DNA of 64,000 nucleotides from Mycobacterium sp. 852014-52450_SCH5900713 (GTDB taxonomy: Bacteria > Actinomycetota > Actinomycetes > Mycobacteriales > Mycobacteriaceae): contig NZ_LZIL01000078.1 of assembly GCF_001667075.1 (NCBI RefSeq), forward strand, positions 186,001-250,000, written 5' to 3'. Below are positions 49,030-57,754 of the stretch, in pieces; the first letter of the stretch is position 1, and each line of letters opens with the position of its first letter. The position numbers and the translations under genes were made by a program. The notes under the pieces were generated by a model. That model was not told the DNA's origin and did no database searches. It saw nothing but the letters and a program-made list of their open reading frames with translations.

Positions 49030-50291
49030 GGGGTGGCTTCCTCCAACTGGTTCAGCGTGAACACCGGCAGCCTGTCCTTCAGGTAATCCTCGGTGACGAA
49101 CGGCGAACCTCGGCCGTATTTGGCGGCGGAGTCCAAAACCACCTCGAACACCTCGTGGCGCATGACCTGCTGGGTGGGCTTCACCTCGTCGGTGAGGATG
49201 CTGCGGATCAGGCTGCCGCTGAAGCTTTGCGCCTGGGCGTCGTGACCGCACAGCGCGGAGTTGGTCACCTCCCGGCATTCCGGGCAGTACCAGTTCTCCC
49301 GCAGGAACACCGGTTTGATGCCCAGCTCCGACCGATGTTGCTGCAGCAGGTTCTGCGAGTCGTACGGGTGGTAGAAGTCGCCGACGCCGGCGTGGTCGCG
49401 GCCAAACATGTGGTGCGTGCAGCCGAGATTGGTCCGCAGGATCGCGTGGAAGATCGCCTCGCGGGGCCCCGCGTACCGCATGTCCCAGAGCGTGAAGGTC
49501 ACCTTGTGGACGTCCTCGCGGAAGTACCCGCTCTTCCTCAGCTCGTCCTGCGCCAGCAGGATGGCCTCGTCGATGTAGTCCCCCACCCGCTTCTGCCCGA
49601 TGATGGCGTTGACAAGCACGCCGGTGTTGAGGTTGTCGACGGGCATGTCTTCGTTCGCGGCCAGCCACGCCTGCTTCATCAGCGCCTCGTGGCCGGTGTG
49701 GGGGACGTTGCGGGTCTGGTGGGCGACGACGTGCTTCCAGTCCTTCGCTGCGAGCGCATCGCGGTGCTGCCTGGGCGTGAGCCAGAAGCTCTTGAAGGGC
49801 TCGTTGAACACCGGCTCGTTGATGAGCGTGACGTCGCCGGCGATGAACCGGTTCGCGTACGCGAGCGCCTTCTTCACCCCGGGGTGCCTGGGATCGGTTG
49901 TGCCGTAAGTCTTCTCGGCGAAGCGCTGCAGGTCGTACTCGTAGATCTCGCTGACGTCGAGGATCGCGATCGGTGCGCCGAGGTACTCCAGCACGACGCT
50001 GCCGCCCTCGTTGACGCCCAGCTTCTCGACGTCGTCGGAGGACAGGTCGAACACGATCGGGATGCTCCACAGCGTTCCGTCCGGAAGCCGCAATTTGTCC
50101 AGGGTTCCATCGACCTCTTGCCGGCCCATGAACCCGGACAGCGGGGTGAAGAATCCGTAGGACAGGCTGATCACTTCGTGCGCGGTCGCCTTGGAAATGG
50201 GCACGCGCGGCAGGCCTTTGATCTGTTCGGCGGCGCCGTCCGTGGACACTCTTTCCACGATCGGTTTCCCGTTGTGACCGTGATAGTTCAT
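49026..50291 (-). CDS. sat: ATP sulfurylase, single-chain (Sat) type
   Basis: A 421-residue Sat of the homo-oligomeric kind, unlike the CysDN complex normally used by mycobacteria. Motifs: FTPLSGFMG, HQTRNVPHTGHE (the QTRN-HxxH nucleotide site), GRDHAGVGDFY, and a C-terminal zinc-finger-like CPECREVTNSALCGH that resembles dissimilatory-type Sat proteins. It makes APS from sulfate and ATP. ATG 50291 follows the cysC stop by one base. With cysC it provides PAPS. Confidence 0.92.
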   Translation of the reverse strand: MNYHGHNGKPIVERVSTDGAAEQIKGLPRVPISKATAHEVISLSYGFFTPLSGFMGRQEVDGTLDKLRLPDGTLWSIPIVFDLSSDDVEKLGVNEGGSVVLEYLGAPIAILDVSEIYEYDLQRFAEKTYGTTDPRHPGVKKALAYANRFIAGDVTLINEPVFNEPFKSFWLTPRQHRDALAAKDWKHVVAHQTRNVPHTGHEALMKQAWLAANEDMPVDNLNTGVLVNAIIGQKRVGDYIDEAILLAQDELRKSGYFREDVHKVTFTLWDMRYAGPREAIFHAILRTNLGCTHHMFGRDHAGVGDFYHPYDSQNLLQQHRSELGIKPVFLRENWYCPECREVTNSALCGHDAQAQSFSGSLIRSILTDEVKPTQQVMRHEVFEVVLDSAAKYGRGSPFVTEDYLKDRLPVFTLNQLEEATP

Positions 50292-50292
50292 C

Positions 50293-50991
50293 TCATGACC
50301 TCGCTTCGCGGTGTGTGTCGAAGCCTCGGGCGGCAGCGGCGCGGGCGGGAATGACGCCCTCCTTCTCGAGGTGCGAGACCACTTCCTCGGCCAGCGTGTC
50401 CGCATCCTTCGTGCCACCCTCGAGCCGCAGCTCCGGGCTCAGCGGCGCTTCGTACGGATCGTCGATTCCGGTGAAACCCCGGATCTCGCCCGCCCTCGCC
50501 TTCTTGTACAAGCCTTTCGGATCACGCTGCTCGCAAATCTCGATCGGCGTATCGACGAAGATCTCCAGGAAATCACCCTCGGCGAGGGTGGCGCGAACCG
50601 CGTCGCGGTCGTGCCGGTACGGGCTGATGAAGGCCGTCAAGGTGATGACCCCGGCATCGCAGAACAACTTCGCGACCGCCCCGAGGCGCCGGATGTTCTC
50701 CTCGCGGTCCTCGGCGGAGAACCCCAGACCGAACCGCTTCGCGAACTCGACTCCGTGGCGCTCTTCGAGGAGAGTCGGGCCGGCGTTGAGCCCGTGGCGG
50801 ACGTTGTCGCCGTCCAGCAGGTAGCTCCGCACGCCGCGCCCGTACAGCTTCTGCTCGACGATGTTCGCGACCGTGCTCTTGCCGCTGGCGCTCAGCCCGG
50901 TGAACCAGATAACGCAGCCCTTGTGGCCGTTGAGCCGCTCGCGCGCCTCGCGAGAGATCTGGTGGTCATGCCAGGTGATGTTGGTGGACAT
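50293..50991 (-). CDS. cysC: Adenylyl-sulfate (APS) kinase
   Basis: A 232-residue APS kinase: P-loop GLSASGKST, LDGDNVRHGLN, IRRLGAVAKLF, FISPYRHDRDAVR, and the PAPS-site segment DPKGLYKKARAGEIRGFTGI (cited in part). It phosphorylates APS to PAPS, the donor for sulfotransferases. About 25 extra C-terminal residues. It follows the pks gene by 220 nt on the same strand, in the place occupied by papA3-mmpL10 in M. tuberculosis. Confidence 0.94.
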   Translation of the reverse strand: MSTNITWHDHQISREARERLNGHKGCVIWFTGLSASGKSTVANIVEQKLYGRGVRSYLLDGDNVRHGLNAGPTLLEERHGVEFAKRFGLGFSAEDREENIRRLGAVAKLFCDAGVITLTAFISPYRHDRDAVRATLAEGDFLEIFVDTPIEICEQRDPKGLYKKARAGEIRGFTGIDDPYEAPLSPELRLEGGTKDADTLAEEVVSHLEKEGVIPARAAAARGFDTHREARS

Positions 50992-51210
50992 CCTCAGCTC
51001 CTCGTCGGCTTTTCACGCGTCATCTCTACGTGGCCCGTGGTCCTCTCAACCGGCACCCCGGCGCGCTCATTCCTGTGGCAACGCCCACGCGGCATCACCT
51101 ACGAGTAAAACCGGACTTCGGCAAGTCTACAAGTTAAGATGGTCAGTTTAGGGCGGTTTTCGGCGTTGCGGCCGTCGCCCGCCCGGGACAGGGCCGCCGC
51201 ATCCGCCTCG

Positions 51211-54200
51211 TCAGGATGCTGACGCCGCCGTTTCCGACGCGGCCAGCTCCTCGCACAAATGCTCCGCCAGATCGCGGACCGTGGTGATCTTGGTGGGGCT
51301 GATGCGCACACCCGTTTCGGTTTCGATGCGGGTTCGCAGCTCGAGATTGCCGAGCGAATCCAACCCATAGTCGGACAACGGACGGTCGGGATCGATTGTG
51401 CGCCGGAGCAATAGGCTGATCTGACCGGACACCAGCCGACGAATGGCGGTGGGCCATTCTTCGCGGGGCAGCGCCTTCAACTCGGCCAGGAATTTTCCCG
51501 CGTCCGGGTTGCCCTGCGCCGTCGATCCGAACGCCTCGGCGAACCGGCTGCGTTGTGCGAACGAGGTCAGCCACGGCGTTCCCATGATCGGCGCGTAACC
51601 GGAGTAAGGGCGGTCGTAGCGCAGCAGGGACTCGAACGCGTAATAGCCCTCCGACGGCTTGATCGCGATGTCGGCGTCTTGCGCGAGAACCGTGGCGCGG
51701 CCGACCTCGGACCACGCGCCCCAGGCGATCGCGCTGCCGGGCAGGCCCTGGGAGCGGCGCCAGTAAGCGAACGCGTCCAGCCAACTGTTGGCCGCGGCAT
51801 ACGCGCCCTGCCCCGGCGATCCGACCAGGGCGGCGGCCGACGAGAACGAACAGAACCAGTCCAGCGGCTGTCCCGCTGTGGCTCGATGCAGGTTCCAGGC
51901 TCCGTAAACCTTTGGCGCCCAACACCGGTCGATCAGTTCGTCGGTGACGTTGGCCAACGTGGCATCCTCCACGACCGCCGCCGCGTGCAGCACCCCACGC
52001 ACCGGCAACCCCGTCGCGGTCGCGGACACCACCAGGCGGTCGGCCGTGGCCGGCTCGGCGATGTCCCCACACTCCACCGCGATGTCCGCCCCGCCGGCGC
52101 GCAGACGCTCGATGGCTTGGCGCGCTTGCTCGTTGGGCGCCGAGCGGGAGTTGAGCACGATCCGCCCGGCGCCCCGGGACGCCATCTCACCGGCCAAGAA
52201 CAGCCCCAGGCCGCCGATGCCACCGGTGACGATGTAGGCGCCGTCGGCGCGGAACGGCCGCACCTCCTCCGGGGGGACCGTCGCGACACTGCGTCCCGCG
52301 CGCGGCACGTCCAGCACCACCTTGCCGGTGTGCCCCGCGCCGCCCACCAACCGGATCGCGGCGGCCGCGTCGTGGATCGGGTAGTGCGTGGTGCGCGGCA
52401 GCGGCAGCTCGCCGTCGGCGGTCCGTTGGTACACGGTGGCCAACAGGCGGCGAATCGTCTCGGGGTGACTGAATGTCAGCAACGCCAGGTCGACCGCGAA
52501 CAGGGACAGGTTGCGCCGGAAGGGAAACAACCCGAGGTGGGTGTCGCGGTAGATGTCGCGCTTGCCCAGTTCGATGAATCGCCCGCCGAATGCCAGCAAG
52601 CCGATTCCCGCACGCTGCGCGGCCCCGGGCAGTGAGTTGAGCACCACGTCGACGCCGTATCCGCCGGTGTCGGCACGGATCTGGTCGGCGAATTCCGCGC
52701 TGCGCGAGTCGTAGACGTGCTCGATCCCCATGTCCCGCAGCAATTGCCGGCGCTGCGGGCTGCCCGCGGTCGCGAAGATCTCGCAACCCGCGGCCCGGGC
52801 GATCGCGATGGCCGCCTGTCCGACCCCGCCGGTGCCGGAGTGGATGAGGACCTTGTCGCTTGGCGAAATCCGGGCCAGGTCATGCAACCCGTACCAGGCG
52901 GTGGCCGAGGCGGTGGGCACCGCGGCGGCGGCTTCCACCGGCAGGCCGGGCGGGAGGGTGACCGCGTGCCGAGCGTCGGCGATGACGAAGGTGCCCCAGC
53001 ATCCGTTGCGCGACATGCCCCCTACGCGGTCACCCACCCGGTGCTCGGTGACGCCGGGACCGACGGCGGTCACCACACCGGCGAAGTCACCACCCAGCTG
53101 CTGTTGGTAGCCCTCGAAGGTGGGATAACGGCCGAACGCGACCAGCACGTCGGCGAAGTTGATGGTGGACGCGGTGACCGCGACCTCGATCTCCCCCGGA
53201 CCCGGCGGGACGCGGTCGAACGCGATGAACTCCAGCGATTCGAGGTCACCGGGCGTGCGGATCTGTAGGCGCATGCCGTCCCGCTCGCGATCGACGACGG
53301 TGGTCTGCCGTTCGGCCGGGCGCAACGGACCCGGCCGCAACCGCGCGGTGTACCACTGTCCGCCGCGCCACGCCGTCTCGTCTTCCCCAGATCCGCTCTT
53401 ACACTGCAGTGCAACGTGTTTGGCTTCGGCCGCCCCGTCGATGTCGATCTGGGTGGCGCTCAGGTGGGGGTGCTCGGAATCGATCACCCGCGTCAGCCCG
53501 CGCAACCCGGCCTGCTCGATGTTGGCCACGTCGCCGGCGACCACGTTGGCGGCGTTCCTGGTCACCACGAATAGCCGGGGCGACTCCCCGGGCAGCTCGG
53601 AAAGCTCGCGGGCGATGGCCACCAGATGGGACACGTAGTCGCGGCCGAGCCGCGTCACTTCGGCGCCGCCGGCTGGTGGCGCGGTCACCACGACGACACC
53701 GGTGAGTCCCTTGAGCGGGCCGTGCCCATTCGAGGCCAGCTGGCCGCTGCCCGACAGCAGGGTGCGCAGCTGTGCGGTTTCCGCCGATCCGAGCGACCAG
53801 GACACCGTGGTGCATTGGGCGCCATCGCCCAATGCCTCGGCGAGTTGTTCGGTCAGCGGATCCGTCACCTCACACGCGCTGAGTAACAGCCACGCTCCCG
53901 GCTCGCCGTGAGGCCCCTCCGGCAATTGCCGTGGCTCCCATTCGATGGTCAACAACCGCTCGTTGAGCAGCCGTTGCGCCCGCTCGTGCTCGGAGGCGCC
54001 GCCGGCCAGCCGAAGCCCCTCGACGGTCAGCAGGACGGCGCCGGACTGGTCCAGCACGTCGAGGTCCGCCTCGCACTCGCCCGGACGCGACGCCGTAACC
54101 CGGGCGAGGCAGTATTGCGCGTTGCGCGTCGAGGAATAGCTGCGCAACCTGCGCACCCCGACCGGCAACAGCAGACTGCCCGCGCTCGCCTTCTGCACCT

Positions 54201-57200
54201 CGGGATGGACGACGACCGACTGGAAGCAGGCGTCCAGCAGCGCGGGGTGGATGGCGTACCCCGACTGCTGCGAGCGGATCGCGCCGGGAAGCGCGACCTC
54301 GGCGAGCACGGTGCCGGCGTGCCCGCCGGCGACGAGCGCGGCGGCCAGACCGGAGAAGGCCGGACCGTACTGAATCCCGATCGCGCCGAAGGCCTTTCGC
54401 AGTTCGGCGCCGTCCATGCCGGACGGGTGATTGGCGATCAGGGTGGCCATGTCATGGGCGGGCGGCTGCGGCAACTCGCCCTCGTCCGGTTCGTTGAGGG
54501 CCCGCAGGACCGCACCCGCCCGGCGAACGCGTTCGCCCTCGTCGTGGGTGTCCACCGCGAACTCGAGAACTCCGGGCGCGGTGACCGTCGCCGCCGACGA
54601 TGCCCGCGTCCGGCCGTCCAGCAACAGCGTCTGCTCGAACGTGATGTCGCAGACCTCCGAGCGTTCGCCGAGGGCCGCGCGCGCGGCGGCGAGGGCCATC
54701 TCGCAGTAGGCGGCGCCGGGAAGCGCGGCCACCTGGTGGATTTGGTGGTCTCCGAGCCATGGGTGCGCCTCGGTGCCGACGTCGCCCTGCCAGACGTGGC
54801 GCTCGGGCTCCTCGTACAGGTGCACGTGGGCCCCGAGCAGTGGATGCACGGCCTGCACCGAGGCGCCGTGCGCCTGCTCTTTTGCCTCGCGGCTGAGCAT
54901 GAGCCTGCGGTGCGTCCACGTCGGGAGCGGGGCGTCCACCAGGCGCCCGGTCGGGTACTGCACCGAGAAGTCCACCGCGGCCCCGGCGCTGTGCACGTCG
55001 GCGACGAAGCCCCGCAAACCGATTGGCAGCTCTTGGTCGCGGCGCATGGCGGCGAGCGCGGCGATGGGCATGTCCAAACTGGCTGCGTTCTGCTCGACCG
55101 CATGGGTGAGCAGCGGGTGCGGCGCCAATTCCGCGAAGACCCGGAAGCCGTCCTTGAGGGCGGCCTGCACGGCCGCCGCGAATCGCACCGTGTAGCGCAG
55201 GTTTTCGGCCCAGTAGTCGCCGGCGAACGAAGGCCGTTCGCGGGGATTCCACAGCGTCGCCGAATAGTAGGGAATCTCCGGCTCCCGAGGCTCGAGGCCG
55301 GCGAGGGCCGCGACCAGTTCGTCGAGGATCGGCTCCACCTGCGGCGAATGCGAGGCCACGTCCACCGCCACCTCGCGCGCCAGCACGTCCTGCTCCTGCC
55401 AGGCCGCGACCAGGTCGCGGATCGCCTGGGTGTCGCCGCCGATCACCGTCGACGTCGGTGAGGCGACCACCGAGAGCACGACGTTGGAGATCCCTCGGAT
55501 GGACAGTTCCGACAACACCTGCGCCCCGGGCAATTCCACCGACGCCATGGCGCCGCTGCCGGCGATCCCCGCCATCAGCCTCGAGCGGCGGCAGATGACG
55601 CGCACCCCGTCCGCCGGCGACAGCCCACCGGCGACGACCGCCGCCGCGGATTCCCCGAGGGAATGCCCGATGACGGCGCCGGGACGCACGCCGTAGGACC
55701 TCACCGCCTCGGCCAGCGCGACCTGCATCGCGAAGATCGCCGGCTGCAGGCGGTCGATGCCGGTCACCAGCTCGGGCGCCGACATGGCTTCGGTGACCGA
55801 GAACCCCGATTCCTCGGCGATCAGCGGCTCCAGCTCGGCGATCGTCGCCGCGAACACCGGCTCCTTCGCCAGCAGTTCGGCGCCCATCTTCGGCCACTGC
55901 GACCCCTGTCCCGAGAACACCCATACCGGCCCGAGGTCGTCTTGCCCGACGGCGGGCTCGTACGGCATGTCGCTGTCGGCCAACTCACGCAGGGCCGCGC
56001 TCAGCTCGCCGAAGGTGCTGGCCGACAACACCGTTCGCACCGGCCGGTGCGCGCGCCGGCGAGCCAGGGTGTAACCCAGATCCCACAGGCCCGCCCCGCC
56101 GGCGTGTTCGTCGACCCAAGCCGCCAGCCGGGCGGCCGTGCCGCGCAGCTGCTCCGCGGAAGTGGCCGACACCGGAAACAACAACGCCCCGTGGGCGCTC
56201 GGTGCGGCCGGCGCCTCTTCGGGCGTCGCTGCGGAGACCTGTGGGGGGGCCTGCTCCAGCACGACGTGCACGTTGGTGCCCGACATTCCGTAGGACGACA
56301 CGGCGGCGCGCCGCGGGTACCGGCCGTCGGTGGGCCAGGGCGTGTTGGCCTGCGGCACGAACAGTTCGGTCTTGATCGTGGCCATCTCGCCGGGCAGGCG
56401 GGTGAAGTGCAGATTCTGCGGCACCGTGCCGTGCTGCAGCGCGAGGACCGTCTTGATCAACCCCAACGGTCCGGAGGCCGATTGCAGGTGGCCAAAGTTC
56501 GTCTTCACCGAGCCCAGCGCGCACGGTCCGGCGGTTCCGTACACGGCGGCCAGGCTCGAATACTCGATCGGGTCCCCGACGGGGGTGCCGGTCCCGTGCG
56601 CCTCGACGAAGCCGACCGTGGTGGCGTCGACGCCGGCGACTTCGAGGGCCTTTCGGTAGACGGCCACCTGGGCGGTTTCCGACGGCGCCGCGATGTTTAC
56701 GGTGCGGCCGTCCTGATTGGCCGCGGTTCCGCGCAGCACCGCAAGGATGCGATCGCCGTCGCGTTGCGCGTCGTCGAGCCGTTTGAGCAGCAGCATGACG
56801 CAGCCCTCGCCGGACACGAAGCCGTCGGCCTTCTCGTCGAAGGCGTGGCAGCGGCCGGTTGGCGACAGCATGCCCTGCAGCGACCCCGAGACGGACTTTC
56901 GCGGTTCCAGCGTCACGACGACACCACCGGCCAGGGCGAAGTCGCTTTCACTGCTGTTCAGGCTGCCGCACGCCTGGTGGACGGCCATCAGGCCCGACGA
57001 GCACGCGGTGTCCACGGTGACCGCCGGGCCGTGCAGGCCCAGGGCGTAGGCGACCCGCCCCGACGCAAAGCTGTTGCTCGTGCCGGTGAACCCGTACGGA
57101 CCCTCGGCGGCACCGCAGTCGGCGGACAGCAGTTCGTAGTCGCCGTGCGTCAGTCCGACGAAGACCCCGGTCTGCGAGTGGGACAACCGCGCGGGATCGA

Positions 57201-57534
57201 GGCCCGCGTCCTCGATGGCATCCCAGGACGTTTCCAACAGCAAGCGGTGCTGCGGGTCGATCGCGGTGGCCTCGCGCTCGGTCATGCCGAAGAAGTCGCA
57301 GTCGAAGCCGCCGACGTCGTCGAGGAAGGCCCCCCACCGGGTTACCGAGCGGCCGGGCACGCCGGGTTCGGGGTCGTAGTACAGGTCCGCGTCCCACCGA
57401 TCGGCGGGAATCTCGCCCACGAGATCCGCGCCGCGCAACAACTCTTCCCACAGCCGTTGCGGAGAATCGATCCCACCGGGAAGTCGGCAGGCCATACCGA
57501 TGACAGCAACGGGTGTGGCGGCTGCGGCACGCAA
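51211..57534 (-). CDS. Mycocerosic-acid-synthase-like type I polyketide synthase
   Basis: A 2107-residue complete module. KS (about 1-430, nucleophile Cys178 in VDTACSSGLM); AT (about 540-850, GHSLGES with the VASH motif, suggesting methylmalonyl use); DH (about 900-1170, the HxxxxxxxxP block is HQIHQVAALPG, its first His probably catalytic); ER (about 1400-1710, GTGGVGQAA); KR (about 1730-1900, VTGGIGGLG and GAYAAANSW); ACP (about 2020-2090, YGLDSLGNLELR). This is the layout of Mas and Pks3/4, which build multimethyl-branched acids. In the M. tuberculosis locus the synthase serves polyacyltrehalose; here the acyltransferase and exporter are missing. Confidence 0.9.
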   Translation of the reverse strand: MRAAAATPVAVIGMACRLPGGIDSPQRLWEELLRGADLVGEIPADRWDADLYYDPEPGVPGRSVTRWGAFLDDVGGFDCDFFGMTEREATAIDPQHRLLLETSWDAIEDAGLDPARLSHSQTGVFVGLTHGDYELLSADCGAAEGPYGFTGTSNSFASGRVAYALGLHGPAVTVDTACSSGLMAVHQACGSLNSSESDFALAGGVVVTLEPRKSVSGSLQGMLSPTGRCHAFDEKADGFVSGEGCVMLLLKRLDDAQRDGDRILAVLRGTAANQDGRTVNIAAPSETAQVAVYRKALEVAGVDATTVGFVEAHGTGTPVGDPIEYSSLAAVYGTAGPCALGSVKTNFGHLQSASGPLGLIKTVLALQHGTVPQNLHFTRLPGEMATIKTELFVPQANTPWPTDGRYPRRAAVSSYGMSGTNVHVVLEQAPPQVSAATPEEAPAAPSAHGALLFPVSATSAEQLRGTAARLAAWVDEHAGGAGLWDLGYTLARRRAHRPVRTVLSASTFGELSAALRELADSDMPYEPAVGQDDLGPVWVFSGQGSQWPKMGAELLAKEPVFAATIAELEPLIAEESGFSVTEAMSAPELVTGIDRLQPAIFAMQVALAEAVRSYGVRPGAVIGHSLGESAAAVVAGGLSPADGVRVICRRSRLMAGIAGSGAMASVELPGAQVLSELSIRGISNVVLSVVASPTSTVIGGDTQAIRDLVAAWQEQDVLAREVAVDVASHSPQVEPILDELVAALAGLEPREPEIPYYSATLWNPRERPSFAGDYWAENLRYTVRFAAAVQAALKDGFRVFAELAPHPLLTHAVEQNAASLDMPIAALAAMRRDQELPIGLRGFVADVHSAGAAVDFSVQYPTGRLVDAPLPTWTHRRLMLSREAKEQAHGASVQAVHPLLGAHVHLYEEPERHVWQGDVGTEAHPWLGDHQIHQVAALPGAAYCEMALAAARAALGERSEVCDITFEQTLLLDGRTRASSAATVTAPGVLEFAVDTHDEGERVRRAGAVLRALNEPDEGELPQPPAHDMATLIANHPSGMDGAELRKAFGAIGIQYGPAFSGLAAALVAGGHAGTVLAEVALPGAIRSQQSGYAIHPALLDACFQSVVVHPEVQKASAGSLLLPVGVRRLRSYSSTRNAQYCLARVTASRPGECEADLDVLDQSGAVLLTVEGLRLAGGASEHERAQRLLNERLLTIEWEPRQLPEGPHGEPGAWLLLSACEVTDPLTEQLAEALGDGAQCTTVSWSLGSAETAQLRTLLSGSGQLASNGHGPLKGLTGVVVVTAPPAGGAEVTRLGRDYVSHLVAIARELSELPGESPRLFVVTRNAANVVAGDVANIEQAGLRGLTRVIDSEHPHLSATQIDIDGAAEAKHVALQCKSGSGEDETAWRGGQWYTARLRPGPLRPAERQTTVVDRERDGMRLQIRTPGDLESLEFIAFDRVPPGPGEIEVAVTASTINFADVLVAFGRYPTFEGYQQQLGGDFAGVVTAVGPGVTEHRVGDRVGGMSRNGCWGTFVIADARHAVTLPPGLPVEAAAAVPTASATAWYGLHDLARISPSDKVLIHSGTGGVGQAAIAIARAAGCEIFATAGSPQRRQLLRDMGIEHVYDSRSAEFADQIRADTGGYGVDVVLNSLPGAAQRAGIGLLAFGGRFIELGKRDIYRDTHLGLFPFRRNLSLFAVDLALLTFSHPETIRRLLATVYQRTADGELPLPRTTHYPIHDAAAAIRLVGGAGHTGKVVLDVPRAGRSVATVPPEEVRPFRADGAYIVTGGIGGLGLFLAGEMASRGAGRIVLNSRSAPNEQARQAIERLRAGGADIAVECGDIAEPATADRLVVSATATGLPVRGVLHAAAVVEDATLANVTDELIDRCWAPKVYGAWNLHRATAGQPLDWFCSFSSAAALVGSPGQGAYAAANSWLDAFAYWRRSQGLPGSAIAWGAWSEVGRATVLAQDADIAIKPSEGYYAFESLLRYDRPYSGYAPIMGTPWLTSFAQRSRFAEAFGSTAQGNPDAGKFLAELKALPREEWPTAIRRLVSGQISLLLRRTIDPDRPLSDYGLDSLGNLELRTRIETETGVRISPTKITTVRDLAEHLCEELAASETAASAS

Positions 57535-57754
57535 AGTGCAGTCCTCTGTTCTCCCCCAACGGCGTTCAGCGGTCGTGCGGGTGTCAGCTTACCGTCAGCA
57601 CTCGACTCATCATCCCCGAAGCCATTTCTGGCTCCGTCAGGCGCTCGGAACGCCGATGGCGGCTCACTCGAGAACGACGAATAGTCCTGCTTCGCAAAGA
57701 AATCCGGCTAGCAGCGTTTGCCCATGCGGAATAATCCCGGCGATCGGAGGGACG

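Noticed and set aside
34600..57700. Very long antisense reading frames, e.g. plus-strand frames across rocA (43648-45306), sat (49155-50354), the CoA-transferase (34476-36356) and the pks (55663-57684)
   Set aside because: They lie exactly opposite genes with clear motifs, have no domain sense and reflect the high GC third-position bias.
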